From: Otatea glauca
Taxonomy: Eukaryota > Streptophyta > Magnoliopsida > Poales > Poaceae
Length of the DNA: 64,000 bases
Direction of reading: 5' to 3'
Assembly (NCBI GenBank): GCA_036346275.1
Contig: CM070721.1
Coordinates: forward strand, 1,562,452-1,626,451
Made by a program: the position numbers and the translations under genes. The notes below the pieces were generated by a model. It did not search any database, was not told where the DNA came from, and worked only from the letters and a program-made list of their open reading frames with translations. Positions 24,754 through 36,774 of this stretch are shown here, one piece after another (positions within the stretch are counted from its first letter, which is position 1; each line of letters starts with the position of its first letter).

Positions 24754-26068
24754 ATGGGTCAGTCTCTGAGGAAGCTGTTCGACAGCTTCTGCCAAAAGGA
24801 AATGAAGGTACGTACGTAATAATAGTTCTTGATCCAGGCAGTGGTCGGGATCGATCGATGAAGCTTCCTTATGGCCTTCAATTGTTCCTCTTGTCCTGCA
24901 AATATATATAGGTTGTCATGCTCGGGTTGGACGCCGCCGGTAAGACGACAATCCTGTACAGGCTGCACATCGGCGAAGTCTTGTCGTCCATACCCACAAT
25001 CGGTACCAACTTTTACCTCACCCAACGGCTGATTACCACATTCATTGTAGTATCTTGGAGTGTAGAATCTGCGGAATTATTGTGTGTTCGTGTGTGTCCC
25101 CACCCCACACACCTTTTATCTGTAGCGTCAATCTCAACCTTATTACAACCAAAATATATCTCTAACTTTGAATTCTTTCCTAATATATATGACTCCGAGT
25201 GGTACACAACTCAGAATCTTATCTCCTACAAGGAGGATTATTGCGAATGACTGAATGTTATTTTGTGCAGGTTTCAACGTGGAGAAAGTAGAGTACAAGA
25301 ATGTGACCTTCACGGTTTGGGATGTGGGAGGGCAGGACAAGCTGCGGCCTCTCTGGAGGCAGTACTTCAACAACTCGGATGCGTTGGTATTTTCTCTATC
25401 TTTTCTGTCACACGAAAGCCAGCATCTGAAACTCTGAGTACTACTACAGAATCCGCCATTGCTGCTTCTCAAGAAGAGCTGATGCATCGCGAATATTTTA
25501 CCCATTTGCGCGCGCAGATATACGTGGTCGATTCGATGGACAGGGATAGGATTGGAGTTGCCAAGGACGAGCTTCAGGTCAGATCAGATTATTCCACGCA
25601 CACAAGCACATTCCAATTTGCAAACCGACATATATAACATATTAACATTCATGCATTGATGGTCAGCTTGTGCTAGCTCTTTTTTCTCTCCAGGCCATTG
25701 TCAAGGACCTCTTATGCTCAACAGCGTGATATTGGTTCTCGCCAACAAGCAGGACCTGGTAAGGAGCTAACGACAATCACAGACTGATGCACATCGCGTT
25801 CAGTATATATACCATGCCATGCATATGCATCAAGCGAAACTATGGCGGCTTGACTAGTGTTTTCCTTGTGCGCGTATACGCTACGCAGAAAGGGGCGATG
25901 AGCCCGTCTGAAGTGTGCCAAGGGCTGGGACTGTACGAGCTCAAGAACAGGACGTGGCATGCCCAGGGAGCCTGCGCGCTCACCGGCAAGGGCCTGCACG
26001 ACGGCCTCGACTGGCTCGCCGCCACCCTCAGGGACGTCCAGGCATGGGGAAGCTCCGTCCGCTTCTAG
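24754..26068 (+). pseudogene. ARFB-type ADP-ribosylation factor, copy 1, frameshifted
   Basis: Six exons: 24754-24807, 24912-25002, 25271-25386, 25518-25577, 25694-25758 and 25889-26068. All splice sites match the intact copy at 37563-38878. Exon 5 is 65 nt instead of 66: one C is missing after AAGGAC, so the frame breaks and stops within that exon, before the NKQD guanine-recognition motif. The rest of the coding sequence looks identical to copy 2. A product would stop at about 118 residues and lack the C-terminal third of the GTPase fold. The change is so recent that an assembly error must also be considered. Confidence 0.85.
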
Positions 26069-26329
26069 CAAGCAAGCCACAGCCGATCTGCTATAGCATT
26101 TTCTCGATGCAATCCATCCTCCGTTTGCGTTTCCTTACGCACATGTACTGTTCGATCACGAATTCAGTACAGTGGCACTGCCTGGTGAGAGAGATCGACT
26201 TGATGCAAACTGCACTTCTGCTGCGCTTGTGTGATCACTCATCAACCGGAGACTCGAGCTAGCATTCATTCAACTATTCAAGTGTACTGGAAATATATAT
26301 GTATTTGCTATCGATTTATTGCTGCTCTT

Positions 26330-26730
26330 AATTTTCTCTATCCCTTCTCCTCCTCCTCTATCTTATGGACTCGAGCTTGCCGTGGCCGTAGCCGGAGAAG
26401 ACGACGGGATTGGCGCCCGGCGGCGGCGAAGCCCGTGGCAATGCATAATCTCTTTTAGACGCTGTGGCATCATTTTGAGGATGCGGTCCATTAGTTTGCA
26501 AGGGATTCTGACCGTCCATCAGCGAACGGACGGGCACGATCATTGTTCCTACGGCAGAGCGGCTTCATCAGCGAATCCGGACCGTCCAATCCAGCGTATC
26601 GTCCGTGTGGGCCCACCCTGTCAGTGCCCAGCCTCTCGTGGTCGTGGCCACCTCCGCCGCGGCCACGCGCTCCTCAACATCACAGACCACACCTCCGTCC
26701 GGCCGCCTCGCCACCGCCCAACCCCCTCGC
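26330..26730 (+). other. Truncated duplicate of the 5' flank of the gene at 39589
   Basis: Matches 39140-39541 (promoter-like and GC-rich leader sequence) and stops at the duplication junction, so the first exon present in unit 2 is absent here. It is a promoter fragment without its gene. Confidence 0.6.
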
Positions 26731-27360
26731 TAAGTACAAGCATACCACCGATGGACAGAAAGTCCCCCACCTTTAGGAATCCACTGGCAGACAAATCAAA
26801 CTGATGAATCCAAAACACCATATAAACAACCAATTCATTAACAGTTACAGCACTTCCTTAGGCACAATGCCACCACACCCTTCGTACTTACTACAAAAGC
26901 GAAAGTATACCGCGCACGTGAACGAATTTAACAAGAAACGCACCATTTTACACTAGTGTACCAATTATAGCGCTCAAATCCAAAACCCAAACCCTGGGAG
27001 GGTATAGCACCAACGGCCCATAGCATTTGGGTAAAAATCAGCTCTATCAACAACCATAGAACATCCCAAAACCGCGCCCCAATCCAAACCAGCAAACGGA
27101 CTACCTAGAACCCGAACTACCGGCGAAATTGGAGCGAAACCGGACGCAACCAGTCCATCTAATCCTCAAACCACGGCTCGGGATGCTACGACTGAACACC
27201 AAATCAAGGGATCGAGGAGGGAGGAGGAGGGCCTGGGGTTAGGGATTCAGCTCACCTCGCGGAGGGTGGGACTGGGAGGAGCGGGCGGGGCGGAGGACGG
27301 AGGCGAGCGGAGAGGATAAGGCTGCGGCCTCGCCTCGGGAGGGTCTTAAATACACTCCAG
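26731..27360 (-). promoter_or_regulatory. Orphan copy of the CPN60B promoter and untranslated first exon
   Basis: Duplicate of about 21539-22170, including the leader donor site (CGCGAG|GTGAGC near 27256) and the TATA-like box (27346-27352). The chaperonin coding region is not included. If active, it would transcribe leftward into the 3' end of ARF copy 1, antisense to it. Confidence 0.6.
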
Positions 27361-28183
27361 GGTTTTTACAAGGGTGCTGCCAATTTTTTGTATACGCCCT
27401 GGATAAGTGTGTATTTCAGCAAAGTATTAGTTGTCAAGCCAAATCTTAGCAACCGTTAGTCTCCGTCTTTTTCTATTTCAGATAATAATCTTAGCAACAA
27501 GGTCTGCAATCAATACAAAAACTCTTTCCTTTTCTCTCCGTCTTTTCTATTTCAGATAATAATCTTAGCAACCGTTAGTCTCCATCACCTATCCATGGAT
27601 TGGATATACTACCCACAAGTAATCGACAAGAGGCTAAGTTACTTTTTCATTACGAGCATGCTTATAATTAATGCAAAAAGGTAAATTGTTATGAAGAAGA
27701 AAAATCCTTATACAGCACCAAATAACTACTTGCAGGATATAATATCCATGTTATGCCACATACTTGCAAAGCTAGTACCCTCCGTACCATCAACATCGAT
27801 AGGTAAGTTCTTTGTCAAAATCTTTTGCCCCATTATACCATACGAAGTACATATATCCCAAAGGATAAACAGAAACTTTTTATCACATTCGAGTGGGGAT
27901 AAGTCAAGTAGGTTTTAGCAGCAACCAGCTTCTTCCTTAAAAAAAGTCACGCTCACAAGCAACCAACTCAGACCCCTAAACAATTCTGTTTTTAAACGGT
28001 TTTTGGCATAAGCTAAAAAGACATTTGTAACTACCAAAAGTCAAAAGCTGAAAATTGGATGGAACCTGTTTTTACAATTTTTTACTGAGAGGAATTAGTT
28101 GTTTATCAAACAATCTGTTATAAAAAAAACTACGGCTACTTTTCAGTAAAAAAACTTAAAAAATAGCCTTTTAAAAAGGCTAC

Positions 28184-28464
28184 GGGCATGTTTGGTTCAT
28201 AGCTAAACTTTGTCATATTTTGCCACGCCTCAAGTTAGATAAGTTTGACCGAGTTAGACCTTCGTTTGGTTCATAGCCACACCTGTGGCAAGATTCCTTC
28301 TTGCCATCCAGGTCTCACGTGTCATCGACTTAAAAAAGTGTGGCAAAATTCATTTTTCTAGTCAAAGTGTAGCTTCAATTTTGATATCCTAACCTTAGAC
28401 AAACTTGACAAAAAAAAAACTATGACTAAACATGATAACCTTAATATATGAATCAAACAAACCC
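28184..28464. mobile_element. Tourist-like MITE, unit 2 copy (281 bp)
   Basis: Counterpart of 23002-23282 with the same ends, length and TAC flanks. It differs by scattered substitutions. Confidence 0.6.
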
Positions 28465-28742
28465 TACATCTCCCTAGATGAGCCCTCAAGCGAGCCGAAC
28501 AAGGTCTCAACTGGGCTCCAAAATGAAGATGACATTTCTCGGGGTGCATACCGTAAAAAAGAGTGCAGGCGAGAGCAGCGGCCGTTGGATCCAGCGCGCA
28601 GCCTGGACCGTTGTGGAAGTGTCTAGAAGCAGCGAGCATTGTTGTTAATGGGCCCACCAGAACGAATATTCTCACTATGACTTCCAAATGGGCCTCAGAT
28701 ATGATGGGCCGAAAACGTAAGAAAGATTTATACTACAACGAC

Positions 28743-28945
28743 GAATTTTTTTTTATTTAATATTTTTTTTTATTCTTTTTTTCAAAACTATCGTCCGAAT
28801 GAAAAATGACAAAATGCCCCGTCGCCGTGTATGGGCGATCGCCTCATACAGCGATAGCCTGCCACCGATAACGCCAGATTAGCGGTAGCCGCTTGTGGGG
28901 CCCCATCGCCTCTGTAGAGGCGATCGCCTCTCTGGCGGCGATGGG
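28743..28945. repeat. Left terminal inverted repeat of the 8.2-kb element
   Basis: Pairs imperfectly with 36775-36971. It carries two GGCGATCGCC-type palindromes, near 28835 and 28920, plus the AT-rich outer end and GACAAAATGCCCCGT, which mirrors GGGGGGCATTTTTGTC on the right. Confidence 0.75.
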
Positions 28946-29869
28946 ACCAGCAGGTTTTTTTTTAGTTTTGTTTTGTAATTACTATATGCTTTTAATATAA
29001 ACCCGTAACTTTTGTTAGAGTGTCCAAATTAAATGAAACTTGTTTCTAAATTTAAATTTTGGAATGAAGAATTAGAGTGTAAAATAAAAATCCATGTGTT
29101 GTTTGCGTAATTTTTTTATTTGAGTTGAATGCTAGGCTCTAACTGTGGATTGTGAAGGAATTATAATGTGTGTTGATCCATAATTCATGAAATAAATAGA
29201 ATAAGTTACTACAACCTTATGCACTTCATTTTTGCAAAAATATCTAAATATGATTGCATTTTGAATAAAAGATGGCTAGTTTAAACCCTTTATAACAATC
29301 ATTGTTCAAGCAGTTAGAATAATATCTGAACGACCTCAAAACTTGATGAACCAGTTTTGTTGCATTCTTGGGCTTGCATAGGTCACAATTATGTAAAAAT
29401 ATTTAGATGTCACTTTAGGTCGCACTATTTTATTGTTGTCCGAACATGCAATCGGTAAAACATGAAAATTGCCGTATCTTTCGCAAACGATGGTAAAACT
29501 CGATGAAATCAGATATGACGAACTGAAAATGCTATAACCTATCTCGATGGAGAAAAATAACATCATTTGGGACACCTGGAGCAGTAGGACACATACTAGC
29601 CCTCCGGACAGTGAGCATACTCTTGAAGGTTGGGCCGCACTGTTTATTACGACTTAAAACTAAAAGGAGTACCACGAACAAGGAAAACCAAAGTTAACAC
29701 CAGACGTCTATTGAGTGCTTCGAGGCCACTTCCCATTCGCCCATGCCTCGGCTGGGCTTCTGCACGCGTCGCGCCTCTCTCGTTTCTCTCTCTCTCTGCC
29801 CCCTCTCCTCCGCTTCCTTCCTACATGCCTCCTCGCGTGCGGCATCGCTACTGTTCTTGAAACCGCCGC

Positions 29870-30340
29870 GTGAACTCATCCTGCCGGTTGGCTTGGTCAA
29901 GCCGTTGGTCCTCGGGGTTGATCTCCGTATCAAACCACTGCTCAAATTCACCGATGGCGGAGGTGACTGCATGAAACGTAAATTAGCAAAGTTTCATTCA
30001 CAAATATTATGTAACCCGCACGATTGTTACCATGCGGCGATCCTTGAGCTCTTCTCCGGCGGATCGAAGGCGTAGTTGCGGCACTTCCAATACCTCCTCT
30101 TCCAAGTTGAAATTTCCCAAGAGCGGACAAGCTGCAAAGATCTCGCACATACACATGGGCTTCTGACTCCACGAGGTAGGAAGAGATCTTGGTACGCTAA
30201 ATTCGCGAGCATGCACTCGCTTCTTCCTTTGCCTTCCCTTACCCTTTGCACTTGCACGCCTCGGCATTTTCGATTGATGCTCACCTCTATTCTTTCTCCC
30301 ATTGTTCTTTGCGAGACCGCTTGAGAACGAATGTTATAAA
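29870..30340 (-). pseudogene. Transposon-associated zinc-finger-like fragment
   Basis: Across shifting minus-strand frames one reads a Cys-containing stretch (KPMCMCE, then YWKCRNYAFDPPEK), followed by IGEFEQWFDTEINPEDQRL. This order (small Cys cluster, CxNY, then an acidic E/DFxQWxDT motif) resembles a conserved domain I know from proteins encoded in grass Mutator-like elements, similar to GRF-type zinc fingers. Reading frames are interrupted, so it is a remnant. The family assignment is tentative. Confidence 0.45.
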
Positions 30341-30450
30341 GCGGATATCGCCGGGTATGGGGCGATCGCCTCATATTTGGGCGATTGCCCCATGTAAAGC
30401 GATCGCCTCACATTAGGCGATCGCCCTACTAGAGGCGATAGGTGCACCAA
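30340..30450. repeat. Cluster of GCGATCGC palindromes
   Basis: In about 90 bases the sequence carries GGGGCGATCGCCTC, GGGCGATTGCCCC, AGCGATCGCCTC and AGGCGATCGCCC, with partial copies on both sides. The same palindrome recurs in both ends of the element and in the 630-bp element. Confidence 0.8.
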
Positions 30451-30619
30451 ACGTTGGTGTGTTGTCACGTCGTGTGGCATAGGCAAGCAATGCATAAATG
30501 ATTTGAACAATTTATAGTGATAACGTTGTCATGTTACTAACTCGGGAGTTATACAATGTCTTCTTGAACGTAAAGCCATTAAAAAATACATCCGTACAAC
30601 AAGTCAATCACGCCACGCT

Positions 30620-33146
30620 TCCTAATCGGCCCGTGGGGTAGGTGAGTGGCGACGGCGGACGGACGTCCCTCCTAGGCCGGCCTGCGGCGCAGCGTAGAAG
30701 TAGTCTTGGCGGCGAGGCCAAGTCTGTGGCGGCGCACCGAGAGCCGAGAGGGTCGAGGTAGTCGGTCGAAGGTACTCCTCCGTGTCGAACTCGTCGTCGA
30801 AGGCTCGTCGAAACCACCTCGGGTCTGCTGGGCGCGGGACGAGGAGGAGCCTCCGCAGCCCGCGCCCCTTCACTTCTGCGTGGGAACGTAGCGAGGAACC
30901 GGCAGTGGTAGGCGAGACGCAGAAGGAGCCTCCCCAGCCCACTGTCCCCACCGCTGCTGCGTGGGAGCGAGCGAGGAACCGACGGGTAGGGCGAGACGCG
31001 GAAGGAGCCTCGTCACCACTGTCCCCCTGCAGTGCGTGGGGCGTGACGGGCACCGGGTGGGTAGGCGAGTCTTTGGGCGAAGTGGCGTGGTGTCTTTGCG
31101 TCCGCCGACGTCTCGCGCCCTCGGCGGTGTGCGAGCCAACCGCCTCATCAGAGCGAGGACCCGACCCCAAGGCGTCTCGGACTCGGCGGTGGTCACTGTA
31201 TGCCCCCTCTAGGCGCGTCAACATGGACACGACCTCCACCTCAATCTCCGCCAAGAGCCGAGTCCGCATGTAACGTCAGTTGGCATTACGTAAGTTACAT
31301 GAAAAAGACGTGCCCATGTAGGTTCGATTGTGACACTTACCGAGGCGTTGTCCCTCCGGGACATCTGTGAAGGGTGCGTGTCCGCCATCGATGCTCGCCA
31401 GTCGACGACGGCGGTCTTTGGTGTGTACCCCACCGAGGCGAGTCTGTGGGCGAACCACTCCATGTATCTTGATCGTACATGTCATGGTCGTCTGGCCGGG
31501 TCTCGGTGACCCTCTCGCCGAGTCTGGCGTCCCCATCTGCAGGCCCATGGGTGCATACGGTCTGTGAATCGAGAGCCCACCGCGAGACCATCCGGTCATC
31601 TGCAATGCAAAAAGCGATGAAGTACGTGAGACATTAATTTCGCAAAGATGCGGAGTAGTAGGATCGAGGCAAGTACTGTGGCGCCACGCGCGACAACGTG
31701 ACGAGGCGGCAAAGGAAAGGATCGAGCAGCCGAATCGCGCGAAGACTCGGTCGCGGGAGTACTCCTCGACACAAAGGTCAAAGACGAGCACCTTACGGGT
31801 GAGCCAAAGGCCTCATCTCGCGTGCAAAGCACGGAGACCCCGTGAGGTGCTCGGCGTGGACGTCGACGCGGTGTATGGCGTCCACCGCACGCCCTCGTCG
31901 TGGAGGCGGTCGAACTCCCGAGCGAACTCGATAGGACCTCCTCACCAGTAGGTGCGCGAACCTCCATTGCGAGGAAATAAGAAATGGCGAAGGTTATTCA
32001 AGTGCGTTAGTGGGGAAAAGATACGAGGGGCGTGCACGTCGTCGGACCCGTGGTGGCCCATGGTGGGCGATCCACGGGTCGTCTCCGTAAAGCTCCTCGA
32101 GTGCGGTGTCGTGTCAACAACGGGCACGCCAGCGGAGAAGCGCTCCCAAGACCACAACTCGAGGAGTAGGGCGCAACGACATCGTCGCGTCGTGCTCGCT
32201 GAGAAACGGCGTCGCCGCAGACCTCATGACGTCGCCGCAAGCACACCAGTGAGGCCCACGACCACCTGCATCACTGTTTACAAGGGGAGTTAGGCGTGCT
32301 CGTTGAGGCGAGATTGAACCGAGTGTGTTACCTCATCCACCGGGTGTCGGCGATGTCTTTGGCGTACTCGATCGGTGACGGTCCACCGTGTTCCGTGGGA
32401 GGACGGAACATCACCAACCGAGCAACAACGGGAGGTATGCCTCCAAGTGGCGAACCACGTCGCCTCCTCCGCGTGCGGGTGGAGAAGGTCAGCCTGCAGC
32501 GTTCGCAACAAACATTATCAGCAACTTGGCGCTTCTATTTTAATTCTCAAAGAAAGAGGTACTCACCGTGAACTGAAGCAGCCACGCCTTCGTCGGTCCG
32601 TGGCGCTCAGCCTCCCTAAGGGGTGGTAGGGGCTGCCGGGGTGCCGTGCACCTCGGCAAGCAGCGGACAACTCGGCGTGCCACGTGGCGGGCGTCGTGCG
32701 GCACGGCTGCTGGGCCCGCACAAGGGAGGCCTAAGAGGTGCGACACGCCCTGCGGCGTCGAGCCATCTCTCCGCGGAAGGTGGAACGTGTGCGTCTCCGG
32801 TCTCCACCGGTCCACGAGTGTGGCCAGCAGGGACCGGTCGTACCCGAACCGCGGCACCTCCTTGCCCTCTAACGGGGCAGTCACCAGCTCCACCATCCTA
32901 CAAAGAGGAAGTAAGCCAGCCGCTCGCAACCTGCATGTAGTTAGAATTGCATTCACGGTAAGTATGTATGCGTAAAGAGTGCAGCGTTCGCGACTACCGT
33001 GGAACCCAGCGTGGGTCGATGCGAAGCAGCTCCCTGGGCACTCGAGGTCGAAGTGGCCCTAGCACTCGGTTCTCCTCTGCGGAGTACCTAGACCGGTGGG
33101 TCGCATCGACGGTCACGTCCAGCAGCTCAGGGCAAGGTCGCGCCAT
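30620..33146 (-). pseudogene. Plant mobile domain (PMD, aminotransferase-like) gene, decayed
   Basis: Exon 33146-32998 starts MARPCPELLDV and ends RIDPRWVP. An intron with GT...AG leads to exon 32897-32567, which has the PMD hallmark LVDRWRPETHTFHLP followed by LLGLPCAGPA, the core of the family found in MAIN/MAIL proteins and in transposon copies. Further on, RHLEAYLPLLLGW is followed at once by a stop, and ELWSWERFSAGVPVVD at about 32150 lies in another frame, so it is disrupted. The 31269-30622 stretch may be its variable C-terminus. It lies downstream of the transposase on the same strand. Genomic PMD proteins act in silencing; whether transposon copies do anything comparable is not known to me. 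Confidence 0.7.
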
Positions 33147-33489
33147 CGTGGCCTGTTACAAAGCAAATACAACAGATTTATCAGTAATTACATGTGCACA
33201 CAAAATGAAATGCGAAATAACGAATTGTACCATACTCAACAAACAATACAACCGAAGTGTGGAGAGCAAAAAAAAAAACTCAGATTGCAAACATACGAAA
33301 GACAAAGACATGTTCGACGAGGCACACAACGTCGAGAATTACATTATCCTCGTAGGTACTAACTGGGACATCGGAGAATAACATGATGCGAACAACAACT
33401 TACTAGTACATTGAAAATTACATCGAACATTACAACGTACATTACAGCTTACCGGTCCATTGAATAATACAAGATGGGAACAACATGCA

Positions 33490-35770
33490 AAGTTACATTA
33501 TCCGCGGTTGCGACGCGCCTCAGACTCGTCCATATCGTTCCGAATGCGCCTTGTCCTTCGACGCCCGACCTTCATCTTCAACATTCGGATGTCCGGTACC
33601 CATCGATGGTCCGGAGAGGGGGCTTGTTGTGAACGATCCATCCACTCGGTACCCGTACACCTCATGATGCCACGTGTTGAGAACGCTCGCTTGTAGTAGT
33701 GCGGGAGATGAGCGGACGGCAGGATTGATGCGTCTCGGCGGTCTGCGGCAATGACGCGTGCGAGCACGGCAAGTGCAGCAGCGTGGTTTCGGCAGCGAGA
33801 GCACTCGCAATCACCGCTCGGAGTATGCATGATGGAAGTCCTCTCCCGGTGGGCACCCCTGCGACCTCGGTCACCGCAGTGCACGTGGTATCTCCGTTCC
33901 ACGCCACTCTCCGGTGTAACCCGATGTGTCTGCGCCTTTCTTGTTTTCTTGGACATGTAGGTAGACACAACAGTTGAGTAAGACAATCGATTGTCCGACA
34001 TACATCTTTGCGGAGGTCTTGTATCGCTCAATGAAATATCTCTGTGTCCCTAATAAGACACCTCAACTATACCCACCAGTGGAAGGCATCTGGTGCCTTT
34101 CATTACCCAGTTGTAAATCTCCGCCAGGTTCGTTGTCATGATCCCATAACGCGAGCCGCCCTCGTCGTGCAGAAGGGACCATTTCTCCAAAGGCTCATGT
34201 CGTATCCAATCGGTGAAACTCTTTATGCTGGTACCCGGCCTACGCCGGAGGTTTGGGGGGTCTATCGGCAGCGCACATAAGGCTGTGGGGTCCTCTCCTT
34301 GCTCATGGTACACCATCGGGTTCCTTGATGAACTAGCGGTACCTCTGGGATCCATTGATTGCTTCTTCGTTAGTTCGTCCAACGTCTTCCAAAGCGCGTC
34401 GAACTTCCTCCGTTGGTTCTGTTTGCACAGGCGCTTGAACATGTTCATAAGCTCCTTATTCTGAATCGACGGAAAAATTGGCACCCATGTGCCTCATGCA
34501 CCACCTGCTCCTCGGATCCGCCACTTTGTTGCTCCCACGACGGCGGACCCTTGTTGCATATCCACGATCGCCCTTAGCGATTTCGCATGTCGGTCATGGA
34601 TGACACAAACATCGAACTGTCGAGAACAAGCGCCGACTTCACTCTTTCAAGGAACCAGATACCAGCTCTCCGTGTTTTCCCCTCCACGAATGCCAACGCA
34701 AGCCGGTAGAACTCGGTTGTTGGCATCCACCGCGATCGCATTAGAATCGCCCTTGTACTTCCCGTGAGGAATGTGCCATCCATGCAAAGGGCCGGCGACG
34801 TCTTGCGGAGCGCATTTATGCATGCGCCAGGCGAAGAATGCACGCCGCAATACCCACTTCGGTGCACGCACCACCCGCAGGAACTCCGCAAGGTCGATGG
34901 ATGTCTGGGGTTCCTTTGTGCGATTGCCACGAGCAAGTGGGAATATTCTCGTCTGAAGCCTCGTCGCCCGAACCGTATTTCAGAGCTGTCCTTTTTGCTC
35001 TCCATGCCTTTGCGTAGCTAATCTTGTCTTGAAACCTCTCCTCCACGGTGTGATAATAGATCGAGGTGCAGATGGGGATTGTCCACGATCGACCATAAAA
35101 CACATTTGCCACCCAAGTGGACGACAGATTGCGGTGTCCTCGCTCCGCTTCTTCCGGCTCGCGATTATGCTCCATCACTATGGAGCATTTCCAGAGTCCG
35201 TCCACTTCCCCGGTATGCATGCACCGCCATGGGCACGAATCAACTACGCACTTCACGTCGTAGTCCTTCTTCTTGGACTTCACAACCACGAATTGCCGCG
35301 GAGAGACATTGCCCAATGCTTCACCGCATCCATCACGACCTCCTTGTCTTTATATACGGCCCCTGCGTCACCTCGTTCTCACGATACTCCCATGCATCAA
35401 TGTTCCTTCATTCATTGTTAGGTCTTGAATTGTAATTGGTCCACGCACCGAGGATAGGCACCCAGGAGCGTTGTCCTCCTCGTCGGAGTGCTCACCATCA
35501 GGGACTTCCTCATCCGCACGGTCCTCCTCTTCCATCAGGTCAACAATGTCCTCCACCTCCTCCCCCTCGTCGGCCACCCTCGCGCCTCCACCGCTGTCTC
35601 CTCGGCCCCCCCGGTCCCTTCGCCACCGCCAGTCTCGTGCTCCTCGTCTCCGGGCTCCTCGCCGCCTTCCTCTTCGCATCCTTCTACATTTGATGTCCCC
35701 TCCGCCGTAATGTCCACCCCGACATCACGAACTTGCGACACCGATGGAGCTACCGGGTAGCACTGTGCCA
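33490..35770 (-). pseudogene. MuDR-type transposase, frameshifted
   Basis: Order along the minus strand: an acidic N-terminus (EEVEDIVDLMEEEDRADEE), a DNA-binding region (QFVVVKSKKKDYDVKC then CPWRC, typical MuDR N-terminal zinc region, about 35316-35200), the catalytic core with ALCMDGTFLTG (first catalytic Asp) and LALAFVEG...WFLERVK, then SRYGIMTTNLAEIYNWV and a degraded CECSRCRNHA SWIM-type zinc finger ending VPDIRMLKMKVGRRRTRRIRN. The segment GKYKGDSNAIAVDANNRVLPA lies in a different frame from its neighbours, so there are at least two frameshifts in the core. The expected SDRHxG motif is altered. Not functional as read. Confidence 0.85.
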
Positions 35771-36774
35771 ACAACATGAGCGCCAACCCCGCTCTGCAGC
35801 AAAACCAACATAACTCCTCCATGTGGACGTCGAGTTAACAGGAATCAACTCTCGTAAAACGGTCTTGCGCTCGGCTCACTATCGCTCGACCCGAACCGAA
35901 CAGTCGGGCATCCAAACCGAACATCCGAGACATCCACTCCAACAAACCCTCAGATGTCCTATCGCTTCGATCGCATATGCCCAGACGACTCTTGAAAATG
36001 ATGATAGATCCACCCCATCCGCCCCTGTGCTATCTCCCATCTCCATAAAATATTTGGAAATACAATTTCTCCGACATGCCGCAACGTCCAACGGAAAAAT
36101 ATTACTCTAAAATACAATCTACAAAATACGACTATGAATAAGTGATTCGACTAGCCTACTATACGGTCTAATATTAAATTTCTACTACATTACATTTGTA
36201 TATATTGCCTAATACATTACTAACATAATAAAATTAGTAATACACGACCATACTAAATTAAATTCATACCACATTACATTTGTATATATATTGCCTAATA
36301 CATTATTTGCATAACAAAATTACTAATACACAACCCTACTAAATTAAATTCAAATATTGTCTAATATTTCTACTATATTAAATTTCTACATCTTGAATAC
36401 TACATTAAATTTGCACATACTTACTATACTAAATTAAATTTGTAAATACTACATACTACATTAAATTTCGAATATTAACTGCTATATTAAATTTCTAAAC
36501 AATACATAATCCTAAAATTTCTAAATACTACAATTCCTAAATATTAAATGCTACATTAAATTTTAAATCTTGTATAACCTAACAAAAATTCCTACATTTA
36601 CCTCTACAAAAATTGATAAACTAACTCTACAATAAAATTCAAAAATTTACCTAAATTTTTCTTCTCCTCTCTTCTTCTTCTCTTCCTCTTCTCCCTCTCT
36701 TCTCCTCTCTTTTCTCCTGCAGTGCGCTCGCTCCGCTTCTTCTCTGCTACTGACCGAGTGGAGCGGGGATAAAG

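Larger units (their letters stand above)
21539..26730. repeat. Tandem duplication, unit 1 (5,192 bp)
   Basis: The sequence from 21539 (TAAGTACAAGCATACCACC) recurs from 26731, and the sequence ending at 26730 recurs ending at 39541. So unit 1 (chaperonin 5' region, 630-bp fold-back element, ARF copy 1, truncated 5' flank of the next gene) is directly followed by unit 2. Both parental breakpoints have CGC, so the junction at 26730/26731 shows 3-bp microhomology. Divergence between units is low by eye: scattered single-base changes and small indels. Confidence 0.9.

Noticed and set aside
24754..26068. ARF copy 1 as a second working gene
   Set aside because: The 1-bp deletion in exon 5 stops the frame before the NKQD motif; no alternative splice restores it by eye.
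30620..31273. Long open frames on both strands at 30.6-31.3 kb
   Set aside because: GC-rich transposon sequence keeps several frames open by chance; only the minus strand is consistent with the PMD gene.
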